From assembly GCA_014529385.2 (NCBI GenBank), contig JABFUD020000299.1:1-50706 (forward strand): a stretch of DNA of 50,706 nucleotides, in the 5' to 3' direction. The notes under the pieces were generated by a model. It had not been told where the DNA came from and did no database searches. It was given only the letters and a program-made list of their open reading frames with translations. Below, piece after piece: positions 35,859 through 47,904 of this stretch (the stretch's first letter is position 1; each line of letters begins with the position of its first letter). The translations under genes and the position numbers were made by a program. Origin of the DNA: Adiantum capillus-veneris (Eukaryota; Streptophyta; Polypodiopsida; Polypodiales; Pteridaceae).

Positions 35859-37825
35859 TTAGGTTAGGTTATGTTAAGTTAAGCTACGTTGTTATGTTAA
35901 ATTATACGTTAGGTTACGTTAGGTTATCTTATACGTTAGGTTAGATTAGGTTATCTTATACGTTAGGTTAGATTAAGTTAAGCTACATTAGGTTAAGTTA
36001 TATTAGGTTAGGTTAGGTTAAGCTACGTTAAGTTAAGTTAAGTTATCTTATAAGTTAGTTTAGGTTAATTTATACAAGGTTATGTTACGTTAGGTTAGGT
36101 AAAGCTATATTAGGTTAAGTTAGGTTAAGCTACGTTCGACAATACGGCAAGCTATAAAGCTTACCCACAACGCATATTAAAAACAACACAATGGCATTTC
36201 GTTCGTCAATACGGCAATCCATAAAGCTTATCCACAACACATATGCATTGTGGGCAAGCTCTATGGCTTTCCGTATTGCCAACGGCTCGCCATTGTGTTG
36301 TTTATATGTCCGCGAGCGGATTTCAAGTCCTAGAATAGCACCATGGCAAGCCATAGATCTTGCTTACAGTGTATATGCATTTTGGGCAAGCTTTATGGCT
36401 TACCGTATTGCCAAACGGCTCGCCATGGTGTTGTCTATATGTTTGCGAGCGATTTTCAAGCTCTAAAATTACCTCGTGCCCCTAAAAACAACACAATCGT
36501 GATCCGTTTGGCAATACGGCAAGCCATAAATCCTGCCCACAAGGCATATGCATTGTGGGCAAGCTCTATGGCTTGCCATATTGCCAACGGCTCGCCATGG
36601 TGTTGTCTATATGTCTAGGAGCGGTTTTCAGGCCATAAAATCGCTTCCCAACTCTAAAAACAACACAATGTTGAGCCGTTTGCCAAATTTGCAAACCATA
36701 TAGCTTGCCCAAATCGCATATGCATTGTGGGCAAGATCTACGGCTTGTTGTTTTGCTAAACGCCTCACCATCGTGTTGTTTTTATGTTAGGTTAGGTTAT
36801 GTTAGGTTTAGGTTATATGTTAGTTTAGGTTAGACCTATCGTCGACGACATAATAGTCGAAAAAATACAAACGGACTTTGAATATGACACGTGTACTTCC
36901 AAAAACGCAATCAGACTTCGAAGTGGCCCGTGTACTTCTAAAAAAACAAACGGGACTTCGGTTAGGTTAGTTTATAGGTTAGGTAGATGTTATAAGATAG
37001 GTTACATTAAGGTATGTTAGGTATAGGTTTTACATTAGGTTAGATTATATTATAGGTTAGGCATAATGATTATAGGTTAGGTTAGAGCTAGCGTCAAATT
37101 AATAGTAGTAAAAATGCAATCAAACTTTGAGGATGACTCGTGTACTTCTAAAAACGCAAACGGACTTCGGTTAGGTTAGGTTATAGGTTAGGTAGATGTT
37201 ATAAGTTAGATTATATACATTAAGTTAAGTTAGGTATAGGTTTTATGTTAGGTTAGATTATAGGTTAGGCATAATGATTATAGGTTAGGTTAAGTTTAAG
37301 TTATAAGTTAACTTAGATTAGGTTAGGTTATGTTAAGTTAAGATACGTTGTTATGTTAGGTTATACGTTAGGTTAGGTTAGGTTATCTTATACATTAGGT
37401 TAGATTAATTTAAGCTATGTTAGGTTAAGTTATATTAGGTTAGGTTAGGTTAAGCTACGTTGAGTTAAGTTAGGTTATCTTATATGTTAGGTTAGATGAA
37501 GTTACGTTAGGTTATGTTACACTAGGTTAGGTAAAGCTACATTAGGTTAAGTTAGGTTAAGCTACGTTCGACAACATGGTAGGTTAAGCTATGTTAGGTT
37601 TAGGTTATATGTTAGATTAGATTAGAGCTATCGACGGCACAATAGTCGAGAAAATACAAACAGACTTCGAATATGACACTTGTACTTCAAAAAATATAAT
37701 CGGACCTCGAAGTGACTCGTGTACTTCTAAAAATGCAAAGGGACTTCAGGTAGGTTAGGTTATAGGTTAGGTAGATGTTATAAGATAGGTTACATTAAGT
37801 TAGGTTAGGTTAGATTATAGGTTAG
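35859..37825 (+). repeat. Degenerate TTAGG/GGTTA arrays in the CACTA leader
   Basis: Blocks of 'ggttaggttaggttaag' type repeats at 35859-36128, 36784-36835, 36961-37103, 37163-37575 and 37744-37825. They alternate with short unique blocks ('acttcgaagtg...cgtgtacttct') that are themselves repeated at 36838, 37108 and 37640. It resembles the pentamer TTAGG rather than the usual plant telomere TTTAGGG. It lies entirely inside the transposon, so it is not a relict chromosome end. Confidence 0.8.
36134..36783 (+). repeat. Four tandem palindromic units of about 150 bp
   Basis: Units near 36185-36303, 36343-36433, 36484-36612 and 36658-36783. Each is a long imperfect dyad: ACAACACAAT ... GGCAATACGGCAAGCCATAA ... 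TTGCCCACAA, centre GCATATGC, then the mirror TTGTGGGCAAG ... TATGGCTTGCC ... GCCAACGG ... TGTTGT. A transcript would fold into a chain of stem-loops. Confidence 0.75.
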
Positions 37826-37857
37826 GTTAGAGCTAGCGTCAAATTAATAGTAGAAAA

Positions 37858-38205
37858 AACGCAATCGAACTTCAAAGTGCACACAGACTGAAAGAATCAT
37901 AATATATAGTCATTGACCAATAAAGACAAGATTATTACCGTGTGGTCCTAATCTCCGTGCACCTCTAGACCGAGGTGTGCGGGGATCGGGCCTGGCTAGA
38001 GAATGTGAGGTTGTTAGAGCTAGCAAAAAATAGTTGAAAAAATGCAATCGAACTTCAAAAGTGTACACAGACTTCAAGAACTTTAATATATAGTTATTGA
38101 CCAATAAAGACGAGATTATTAACCTGTGGTCCTAATCTCCGTGCACCTCTAGACCAAGGTGTGCGGGGATCAGGCCTGGCTAGAGAATGCGAGGTTGTTA
38201 AAGCT
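37858..38205 (+). repeat. Tandem duplication, 184-bp period
   Basis: Two copies share 'ccaataaagac(a/g)agattatta', 'cctaatctccgtgcacctct' and 'ggtgtgcggggatc', at 37917 and 38101. It sits just upstream of the tnp2 start. Confidence 0.85.
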
Positions 38206-38262
38206 TGTAGTTTTAACAACTAGAGTGTTATAATTATTTGTTACATCATTGGTAGATAAATT

Positions 38263-39625
38263 ATGGACGATAGGATGGCGTGTCCTTGTGCACATTGCAA
38301 GCATCAGATCTTTCAAAAACGAAAAATTTGGGACCAACACATACGCAATCACGGTCTCTTTCCGATAGAGCAAGTACAAGACCTACGTTATCGATCTCAT
38401 GGTCTAGAGATTGAAGGTCCAAGTCCGCAAGTAGATATTGCTCCAACTTCATCCCAGAGAAGACGATTTTCAAACGAGCAGCCATCGACTGAGTACTCCC
38501 AACCAATACCTGAAGCGGCATTTCAAGAAGTAGAGATGGAGCAGATGTTGGACGCGTTCTTTGACATGGATTTCAACATAGAAAGCGACAACATTGAATG
38601 TAGTACTATGGACCAACCTCAGCCATCCCGTTCATATGACGGCATGATAGCAACGATGAGAGGGCGAGATGATGCAAAGTCTTGCACGAATGCCGCTCTA
38701 CACTGGTGCAAAAATCTCAGTTCTTTGTACCGCATTGGCAATGCTTAATTTGCAGTCTATCTACGGTTGGTCTGGCGCCTTAGTTCACAGAGCTTTTCAG
38801 GTAAACATATTTATCCTAAGCATGGTAAAGTGCAAATTACAGTTCATATAAAATGATCAAAGGGCTGACTTGTTCATGTAACGTCAGGTTGCTGAATGAG
38901 CAAATCTTGCCAAAAGGGAATCACATGCCCCCTACCCATCCAGCCACTAAAAAGCTTCTTACTAATTTGAGCTTTGATTATCAGAAAATACATGCATGTC
39001 CTAATGATTGTATACTTTTTTGCAATGAGTATGCAAAGCTGGAACACTGTCCCAATTGTGGATCAAAAAGGTACAGGGAGGACACACAGGGAAAATGTAT
39101 CCCAGCAAAGGTCCTTTGACACTTTCCTATCATTCCAAGAATAAAGATCATCTTCACGTGCAAGTCCATAGCCACCTTGATGACATGGCACTCAAATACT
39201 AGATCGACAGATAATGTTGCGGGCACCTGCTGACTCTCGTGCATGGAAGCACATAGAGGAAAGTTTCCCTAAATTTAAGAACGAGCCTTGATGTATCCGC
39301 TTTGGTCTGGCAATGGACGGAGTAAACCCATCCAGATTACGGAGTTCATCATGGAGCACATGGCCTATTTGTCTGGTTAATTATAATCTTCCACCATGGC
39401 TCGCTATCAAGAAGGGCCATCTGTTGTTGTCATTGATTGTCCCGAAAAAGTACAAAGCAAAGAACATGGACGTCTATCTGGCACCACTTATAGAAGAGCT
39501 CCAAATCTTATGGGCACGATTCGATGTGGTTGATATGTCTCAACCAATCGAACGATGGCATATACATGTGCAAGGCATTCTCATGTGGACCATGCACGAT
39601 TGGCCAAGGTTCGGTGAGTGCTCAA
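38263..39625 (+). pseudogene. tnp2 (TNPD-type) CACTA transposase, N-terminal and middle part
   Basis: Opens MDDRMACPCAHCKHQIFQKRKIWDQHIRNHGLF, the N-terminal Cys block of CACTA transposases. After a frame switch near 38690 it reads PLYTGAKISVLCTALAMLNLQSIYGWS. A likely intron (GT at 38801, AG at 38886-38887) follows, though the phase is off by one. It continues LPKGNHMPPTHPATKKLLTNLSFDYQKIHACPNDCILFCNEYAKLEHCPNCGSKRY (CPNDC and CPxC motifs), then FPIIPRIKIIFTCKSIATLMTWH, then MDGVNPSRLRSSSWSTWPICLVNYNLPPWLAIKKGHLLLSLIVPKK and VYLAPLIEELQILW to MWTMHDWPRFGECS (tnp2 core, PF02992-type). A further intron starts at GTAAGT 39626. Frame switches and stops near 38690, 39119 and 39230 show decay. Confidence 0.88.
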
Positions 39626-39705
39626 GTAAGTGCCTTTAAAACCCTCACATGCATGTGATTCATGGCTATGTCAATTTAAATATTAGTATGTGATGTTTCA
39701 GGCTC

Positions 39706-40162
39706 ATTAGGAAAATTTTAAACTCATTTTTGGGCCTTTTAAGAGTACCACATCATCAAAGTTGTACAAAAGAAAGCAACCCGGTAGACCCCTCTAAATA
39801 TTGCTTAGAACCCCATGATATGACCTATCATTGGAAAGTTCTTGAAAAATGGATTCTAAAGAGCCAAGGTCCGAAAAGTTTGGATGACTTCTATGAACTT
39901 TATGCCATTTTTTTTCAATCAGTCAGGTTTTGTTACCCTTACAATAATCTAAAATCACCTTTTTCTAGATCTACATGAAGGCAATGTCCGATACATGCAT
40001 GCTATATATCAATAGATAGAATTTGAAGAGTAGATTCTAAATATCCAACCTCCGAAAAGTTTGGATCTTATTTGCAAAAAGTTTACCGATCCCCACTTTT
40101 TGAAAGCTATGCCACATCAACAATTTTACAAGGCCCATTTTTGAGTCCAAACTTTTCCTAAT
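39706..40162. mobile_element. MITE-like insertion sharing ends with the H3-Ulp1 element
   Basis: Left end ATTAGGAAAATTTTAAACTC...GGGCCTTTTAAG, right end the inverse of ATTAGGAAAAGTTTGGACTC...GGGCCTTGTAA. Both match the 10888 and 20228 termini. It splits tnp2 exon 3 just after the CAG acceptor at 39701: the coding sequence resumes at 40168 with YSGNHACSKSGP*LGFHHSEHLSKTVYDEHGRFLPKGHEL. About 457 bp, with no convincing ORF. No clear target duplication. It is probably a deletion derivative mobilised by an autonomous relative of the 9.3-kb element. Confidence 0.65.
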
Positions 40163-40874
40163 GTGAGTTACTCGGGCAATCATGCATGTTCGAAAAGTGG
40201 TCCTTGACTTGGCTTCCACCACTCTGAGCATTTGAGCAAGACAGTTTACGATGAGCATGGTAGATTTTTGCCTAAAGGACATGAGCTACTTGGAACAAAC
40301 ATATGCGAGCATGATATGCATCCACTGAAAGTGAGCGATTGGAAAAACATGTGGCTGGAGAGGGGAGATTGGATGCCACCTGGAATGAAAAGACTTTATA
40401 TTTTCCATGATCTCCCGTATTGGAGTGACTTGTTGGTTAATCGTTTGCTCGACCCAATGCACATTTTCAAGAATGTGGGGGAGATCATCTGGAAGATCAT
40501 CACTGGAAAAAGGGAGAGCAAGGCCCAAAGAGATGACCTACAAGATGTGGGTCCAATGCCAGAGATGTGGCCTCGCCTTAAACCCAATGCAAATTGTTCT
40601 ATACCAAAAGTTCCATGGGTCTGAGTCGCATAGAAGAGCAACAAGTGAAGAAAACTATATCTTCATTCAAGACTCCCACAGGGTACATGCGATGTTTGAA
40701 AACGGTTTTTACGAGAGATGACAATCTCAGTGGTCTTAAGTTCCACAATTGGCACAAATTTTTACAGTTCATCTTACCAATTTCCATAAAGGGTTGTTTG
40801 ACAGATGACATTAGAAGAACAATCTACAAAATCAGTGAGTTGGTACGTTGGATCAGTTCAAAAGAGATAAGATT
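40163..40874 (+). pseudogene. tnp2 transposase, continuation
   Basis: Continues the CACTA transposase after the MITE: SKTVYDEHGRFLPKGHELLGTN, MKRLYIFHDLPYWSDLLVNRLLDPMHIFKNVGEIIWKIITGK (the FxLPYWxxLL...LDxMHIxKNV block of tnp2), DLQDVGPMPEMWPRL. Then, after a one-base shift near 40618, LSRIEEQQVKKTISSFKTPTGYMRC, LSGLKFHNWHKFLQFILPISIKGCL and VRWISSKEI. The reading is cut at 40874 by the foldback element and resumes at 46249. A stop interrupts SGP*LGFH near 40205. Confidence 0.88.
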
Positions 40875-41949
40875 GTCAACAACATAAACCAAGCGTGCGA
40901 GACTTTTCAAGGCAACTACCACTCGGGAAGAGAGATTGTATTAGGTATAGCCAACGCGTTTTGACCTCAAAAGGGTCTCATCAGGGCAAGTTACAATCTC
41001 TTTGTGCAGTGCTTATATAGGGTGAGGGTGGTAGCTCCGTTAAGAGAGTTAACTTGAGTTGAATTTTCATGAAGTTTTAAAAATGTTGGAGTTTGAGCTT
41101 AGACAGGAATACGGACAAGTATATCTTTGACTCTTCCCAAGAGTGCAGAGGAAAAAGGGCTCATTGAATGTTGACAAGATTGAGCTATTTAAAACTTGTA
41201 CCCTTGATAGAATTGAAAAGGACTAGAATTGGGATTTTGCAGCTAGGGAGATATGTGAGATGAAGGAACTTGGAAGATGTGCTTTATGTCAAAAAAGGAG
41301 AGTCCACAGCAGTAGGTGGTTGTAGCACATCAAAAAGCCCTTTAATTACTCTTACAAGGATATTATCGAGGCACTCAGAGAGGGTCGAGGAGAGGGGACG
41401 AAATGTATATGGTGGGATAGAGGTACAAGTATAGGTTTAGTTAGGTCAAGGCCACCTATATCAGAAGGGTTGTTGAAGATTAAAGGGAATATTTTCGAAT
41501 ATAGTTAAGAGTCTGATACATATAGTATTTGGGTCAATACTATAAGGTTTTGGTTTTGAGGTGAATAAAAAGTAGTGTTAGGGTTTCCTCTAGGATAGAA
41601 AATGTTTACAGAGAACCTTGTGAATTAAGGTTTAGGTTAGTCTAAGGCTGCCAAGGGTAGGGGCTAAATCTAGAGTAAAGAAAGGATTTTGGTTAAAACA
41701 AAGTTTTGTTGGAGGGGGGGTTAAGTGATAAGGGTCCATTCAACTTTATAATGATTTTCGTAAGGATTGGTGTCAAGAAAACTCATGAAGTGGACGTGGG
41801 TGCAATCAAGGGCTTACCAAAAATTTCTTGCAATTTGGTTGCGTGTAACGGTTATACTAGGGTAATATAATAGGTGGAACTGGAGGTGAAGTATAGTTGG
41901 GCATTAAGATCCCTAGAATTGGGATTTGTGTGACCAATGAGGAGCTTAG
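40875..41949 (+). repeat. Left long TIR of the foldback element
   Basis: Inverted copy of 45175-46248. Contains a TATATAG box near 41020 pointing inward. Confidence 0.9.
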
Positions 41950-42312
41950 TTTTTTCACTAGGGTGAAGATGGTTTCCAACTTGCTTGAGCATCAATGGTA
42001 AGAATATGCTAAGCATGCGTAGCACTTAAATTTAAGCATAAGGTAAAGGGGTTCACGATGGGGTTAGGTTAAGGGTTGAGAGAGGAACCAACTTAGTCTG
42101 GCCAGCAAGATTTGGGCTACGCATCATTACTCAATCATAGAAGGGGACGAGTGATAACTTCATAAGAGAGGAGGAGAGGGTGGTCTCAAGGTTTAGGAAC
42201 AATAGCTTCACTTGGCCAACAAGAATATTTGGGCTACACATCAATACTCAATCATTGAAGGATACACGTGATAATTGAATAAAAGAGGAAGGGAGTGTGC
42301 TCTCAAGGTTTA
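41366..42312 (+). repeat. Direct repeat copy 1 inside the foldback element
   Basis: Near-identical to 44235-45174. Starts TCGAGGCACTC and ends around GTGCTCTCAAGG. It straddles the inner edge of the left TIR, so the TIR boundary was set by a later rearrangement. Confidence 0.9.
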
Positions 42313-44234
42313 GCAACAACCGATGCATGTGGTTTCTATTGCAATCTTGGAGAAGATGAGAAGATGAGTGGACAAGAGTTCTTCATAGTCCTTTTAAGAC
42401 TGGGATCAAACTGGCGCTAGGGCTGGGGTGTTTCACCTCATTGCCAAAAAATCCTAATCAAGAATCACATCTTGTGTGCATGCGAGGGGTGCCAATTTAC
42501 GGGGAGAGAGATGACTAATCATGCTTTAGTGGTTAAAGCCAATTTTTAGGAAACAAGAGCGATTATAGTGGGTTGGGTTATGTACCATGCAAATTCTCTT
42601 TGTAAAAGGTGAAGTCCATGTAGCCATGCCTCGTGTTTAAGACATTTATGATGGGAAACCCAAGTAATGATAACGAGTGGGGTTATGTACCATGGAAACC
42701 TTCTATATAAACAAAGGCAAAGGTGAAAGTCACCATGGCTGCTACTCGATATTAGGTTCGGCATGTTCAATTGAGCTTTGGATTTGATGGGTGGGTGTAG
42801 AACCAAGGTAGTAGGGAAGGGAAGAATGTATCAAGGCGGTGACAAAGACATTAGTGGAAATGGTTGCAACACTGTCAAACTAGATAATGGAATGGGTCAA
42901 AGAAGATTGGCACTAGAGGACTATGTATGGCAAAGGGGCATAGGCATGGCTGTCTGGAGATGCCATGGTATACTGATGAAGTCCTCGCAACATTTACTAC
43001 TGAAATAACAGGCACTTACAAAGAGTGTTTTTCAGCAGAGTTGGGTGCGACAACTTACAAAGAGAAGATAGAGATGATGGCAATGGGATAAGGAAGCTGA
43101 AGGTGTTGAAGGCCACATAAACGGCACATGGTGCACAAGGCTTTGAGGAGACTAGCTTCGTGATTGCAAGGTTGCTTGGTGGTGGCTATGAGATATGAGG
43201 CCTGCATTGGTTTGAAGGTTACAATTGATGAAGATTTGGGCTGCCAAGGTCGGGCCATTGAGCAATGTAAGTGAGGGTCATCGATGCTAAAGGAGGTGTC
43301 AAGAGATGTAGTAGTGTGGGTTGTTGATGCTAAAAGCGCTTCCGGGACTTGGAGCTGGTATAAATTTATTAAAAGCTTATCGATCATGGTATGGGTCACC
43401 ATGGAATTACACTAACTGAGAATGAGTAGTATTGGCACAGGACTAGTAGCATGGGAGACTTAGTGGTGGCATGCTAGGGTAGGATAAGCAAAAGCTTGTA
43501 AAATGCAAGAGATAGGGCTTTTAGCCTATCTTCAAAAGTTTGGTGGGGTACAAGATCAGAAGGAGCCACACCCGTTTGCAAGTGATAAAGAACCGTCTCG
43601 ACCCGCGTCCCCATGCTTGCATTGCTGAAATGGAAAACAAAATGTTTGTTGCTAGATGAGCCTTGAACTGGGTCACCAAGGGGCTATCCTCACAGTAGGT
43701 AGTTGTTGGGTTCAATAACATGCCAGTTCTGTGATGAAAGCATTGGCAGTGGTAGTGCAAGGAGCACAAGGAGTGGAGCACTTGGAAAAGCCCATAACAT
43801 TGCTGAAGGCCAGTAGAGTGTGACACCAAAGGGTGGGCAGGAGGATGGTATGCATTGGAGTGTGCCGATTGAGTGTGTTTACTTTGACAAAGGAAGGGGG
43901 CACATGTATTGGTTCTGTTTGGGGCAGAACTACCTATAGTGTCTTGCTTGGTTTCTCTTTTGTTAAGAGGGCAGCAATGCTAGAATCATCCAGTGAGAGT
44001 CTTCCATAAATGATGTACTATAATTACATCAGCACATAGTCATGTTCTATGAAGCTAATGGTTCAGAGTTGAATATTCAAGCTAATGGTTCAGAGTTGGA
44101 TAATCAAGCCGCATCAAGACAACTTTTATTACCATCTTAACAAGAAAAATATATTCCATGTGTGTAACAAGGTACCAACAAGGAAGTATCTATTGTAGGT
44201 AGGTTGAGGTAGATGTTAGGGACTATGTCATGCA

Positions 44235-45174
44235 TCGAGGCACTCGGAGAGGGTCGAGGAGGGGGACGAAATGTATATGGTGGGATAGAGGTACAAGTAT
44301 AGGTTTAGTTAGGTCAAGGCTACCTATATCAGAAGGGTTGTTGAAGATTAAAGGGAATATTTTCGAATATAGTTAAGAGTCTGATACATATAGTATTTGG
44401 TTCAATACTAAAAGGTTTTGGTTTTGAGGTAAATAAAAAGTAGTGTTAGGGTTTCCTCTAGGATAGAAAATGTTTACAGAGAACCTTGTGAATTAAGGTT
44501 TAGTTAGTCTAAGGCTGCCAAGGGTAGGGGCTAAATCTAGAGTAAAGAAAGGATTTTGGCTAAAACAAAGTTTGTTGGAGGGGGGGTTAAGTGATAAGGG
44601 TCCATTCAACTTTATAATGATTTTCGTAAGGATTGGTGTCAAGAAAACTCATGAAGTGGACGTGGGTGCAATCAAGGGCTTACCAAAAGTTTCTTGCAAT
44701 TTGGTTGGGTAACGGTTATACTAGGGTAATATAATAGGTGGAACTGGAGGTGAAGTATAGTTGGGCATTAAGATCCCTAGAATTGGGATTTGTGTTACCA
44801 ATGAGGAGCTTAGTTTTTTTCTCTAGGGTGAAGATGGTTTCCAACTTGCTTGAGCATCAATGGTAAAAATATGCTAAGCGTGCGTAGCACTTAAATTTAA
44901 GCATAAGGTAAAGGGGTTCAGTATGGGGTTAGGTTAAGGGTTAAGAGAGGAACCAACTTAGTCTGGTTAGCAAGATTTGGGCTACGCATCATTACTCAAG
45001 CATAGAAGGGGACGAGTGATAACTTCATAAGAAAGGAGGAGAGGGTGGTCTCAAGGTTTAGGAACAATAGTTGCACTTGGCCAACAAGAATATTTGGGCT
45101 ACACATCAATACTCAAGCATTGAAGGAGACACGTGATAATTGAATAAAAGAGGAAGGGAGTGTGCTCTCAAGGT
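44235..45174 (+). repeat. Direct repeat copy 2 inside the foldback element
   Basis: Second copy of 41366-42312, joined directly to the inverted right TIR. Its first ~580 bp and the right TIR therefore form a second, inner inverted repeat with a short spacer. Confidence 0.9.
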
Positions 45175-46248
45175 CTAAGCTCCTCATTGGTAACACAAAT
45201 CCCAATTCTAGGATCTTAATGCCCAACTATACTTCACCTCCAGTTCCACCTATTATATTACCCTAGTATAACCGTTTTACCCAACCAAATTGCAAGAAAC
45301 TTTTGGTAAGCCCTTGATTGCACCCACGTACACTTCATGAGTTTTCTTGACACCAATCCTTACGAAAATCATTATAAAGTTGAATGGACCCTTATCACTT
45401 AAACCCTCCCTCCAACAAAACTTTGTTTTAAACGAAAATCCTTTCTTTACTCTAGATTTAGCCCCTACCCTTGGCAGCCTTAGACTAACCTAAACCTTAA
45501 TTCACAAGGTTCTCTGTAAACATTTTCTATCCTAGAGGAAACCCTAACACTACTTTTTATTCACCTCAAAACCAAAACCTTATAGTATTGACCCAAATAC
45601 TATATGTATCAGACTCTTAACTATATTCGGAAATATTCCCTTTAATCTTCAACAACCCTTCTGATATAGGTGGCCTTGACCTAACTAAACCTATACTTGT
45701 ACCTCTATCCCACCATATACATTTCGTCCCCCCTCCTCGACCCTCTCCGAGTGCTCGATAATATCCTTGTAAGAGTATTTAAAGGGCTTTTTGATGTGCT
45801 ACAACCACCTACTGCTGTGGACTCTCCTTTTTTGACATAAAGCACATCTTCCAGGTTCCTTCATCTCACATATCTCCCTAGCTGCAAAATCCCAATTCTA
45901 GTCCTTTTCAATTCTATCAAGGGTACAAGTTTTAAATAGCTCAATCTTGTCAACATTCAATGAGCCCTTTTTCCTCTCCACTCTTGGGAAGAGTCAAAGA
46001 TGTACTTGTCCTTATTCCTGTCTAAGCTCAAACTCCAACATTTTTAAAACTTCATGAAAACTCAACTCAAGTTAACTCTCTTAACCGAGCTACCACCCTC
46101 ACCCTATATAAGCACTACACAAAGAGATTGTAACTTGCCCTGATGAGACCCTTTTGAGGTCGAAACGCGTTGGCCATACCTAATACAATCTCTCTTCCGA
46201 GTGGTAGTTGCCTTGAAAAGTCTCGCATGCTTGGTTTATGTTGTTGAC
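45175..46248 (-). repeat. Right long TIR of the foldback element
   Basis: Inverse of 40875-41949 with scattered substitutions and small indels. Confidence 0.9.
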
Positions 46249-47770
46249 AGCATCGATGCAGCACGCTTAAATGCTATTGATGTAGTGTACATGGTGGAGA
46301 AGTACATTCCAACAAACATTCTTACCATACAAATGCATGTACTTGTGCATGTGTTCGATGAAGTTGCAGTTGTTGGGGTGGTCCATAGCAGGTGGATGTT
46401 CTTCTTGGAGAGATTTATGAAGACTTTAAAGGGTTTGTTCGTCAAAGGTCTCGCCCCGAGGGTAGCATGGCCGAAGGATGGCTTGTACAAGAGTCTCTTG
46501 TCCTCATCAGTGAGTTTTGGTCTCAATTGATCCAGAGATGCCCCGAATGTGGACTACTGAGGTCAACATCAACATCAGGGAGAGTCGCAGGGACAAGGCA
46601 TTATTAGGAAGATGGATATCACAATGCGAGAAAAGGTTATGAGATTTTTCCTTCTCAACTCAGACATCATGTAAAAGTGTCTAGAGAGGTATGAAGGGGA
46701 AACGCAACAATGTTTGACAGATCGCCTTCAATTCAAGCGCAACAGTGAAACTAGAAACCTTCCTTTTCCAGACCATCTTCAAAAATTGCCTGACTTTCCA
46801 ACTGGGCGGTGGTTAGATGCGACACTCTCCGATGCAAAGAGGAGTGGAGTGTTGATTACTGAAGAGAAAGAGGACATGTCAAGGGGTTGCAATTGGCATG
46901 TACATTTCACAACTTCCTTTTCGAGCTGTACATGAAAACTAGTTTACTTTAATAATTTTTAGTTTGTTTCAATTTTGTGGCTACAGTATCAGAAATATGG
47001 AGATTTGTGGTCGCATGGGAAGCACTTCAGAGTGTAACGGATCGACGAACAAAGGGTCACTTTTGATAGTGGTGTTAGGGCAAGCTTTGTCCAAGAAAGT
47101 AGGAGTAGTGCTAGGGATGAGAATACAGAGACTAGCTAGCTTGAATACTTTGGCTACATCCAAGACATCTTGAAGATTAGATTAAGAAAGTTTGATATGT
47201 TTATCTTTGATGTGTAGTGGTTCAAAGTTATTACCAGTGGCCCTAATGCAACTATGCACAAAGACAAGAGTGGATTGAGTCAAGTGAACTCTAGGCAGGT
47301 GTGGACAGATGTGAGGGATACATTCGTACTTCGGCAGCATTGTGAACAGGTTGTGTTTATACACAATCCACTATGGACAGAATCTGATGAGAATGATCTA
47401 TCTAAACCCTGTTGGCTCTATGTCATTCAAGTTGTTCCATGTAGCAAGCAAGTGTGTGAAGGATTGGATGTTGAGCTCAAAGAGGTGATTCATGATCAAA
47501 GCGCAGGACGGACTCCAACTTTAAGTTTAGATTTTGAGGTGGATGTCAGCATTGAGAAATTGTCTGAACCTAGAGATGAGGTATCAAATAATGAAGCTGA
47601 TGCGGACAGCGACGAAGAAGTAGAGTTCGACGACGAAGATGCAGAAGTACAAATTGAGATAGACATCTTTGGTGCATCAGATCTCATAGAGGATGAGAGA
47701 TTAACTAATGACTTTTTCCAGGAAACCTTTTGCATGGCTTTTTTTATTAGTCTACAATACACTTTAGATT
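46249..47770 (+). pseudogene. tnp2 transposase C-terminal part with DUF4216-like domain
   Basis: Resumes tnp2 after the foldback element: DAARLNAIDVVYMVEKYIPTNILTIQMHVLVHVFDEVAVVGVVHSRWMFFLERFMKTLKG. After a frame switch near 46430 it reads GFVRQRSRPEGSMAEGWLVQESL (the HLxxHL...GPVxxRWMxxxERxMxxLK...RPEGSIAEGY block of CACTA transposases). Farther on, an exon after ...GGCTACAG near 46986 reads YQKYGDLWSHGKHFRV...SARDENTETS*LEYFGYIQDILKI, then MHKDKSGLSQVNSRQVWTDVRDTFVLRQHCEQVVFIHNPLW, the DUF4216-type region. It ends in an acidic tail (DSDEEVEFDDEDAEVQIEID) before 47770. Several stops and frame switches. Confidence 0.85.
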
Positions 47771-47904
47771 TTGGTCATTTATGTAGTAGTTTCGTTGATT
47801 TGTTTCATTTGTGTAGCAGTTTCGTTGATTTGTTGTTTGTATTGATTAAGCATTTCTTACGTAAACTAACGTATTTTGTGTGTTTTGTTTATGTATGATT
47901 AACC

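Larger units (their letters stand above)
40875..46248. mobile_element. Foldback-like element, 5.4 kb with ~1.07-kb TIRs
   Basis: The ends GTCAACAACATAAACCAAGC (40875) and its inverse at 46248 lie inside tnp2. Inverted arms are 40875-41949 and 45175-46248, about 97% similar by eye. Part of the left arm plus adjoining sequence (41366-42312) is repeated directly at 44235-45174, so one ~580-bp segment exists three times, twice forward and once inverted. No ORF codes for a recognisable protein. The flanks give only a weak 9-bp match (AGATAAGAT / AGCATCGAT), so the target duplication is unresolved. The long arms suggest a foldback or Mutator-like non-autonomous element. Confidence 0.85.

Noticed and set aside
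35859-37825. Interstitial telomere or chromosome-fusion scar
   Set aside because: The TTAGG-like repeats lie wholly within the CACTA element's TIRs and alternate with element-specific blocks.
40874-46260. 9-bp target duplication AGATAAGAT / AGCATCGAT around the foldback element
   Set aside because: Only five of nine positions agree, too weak to call a duplication or assign Mutator identity.
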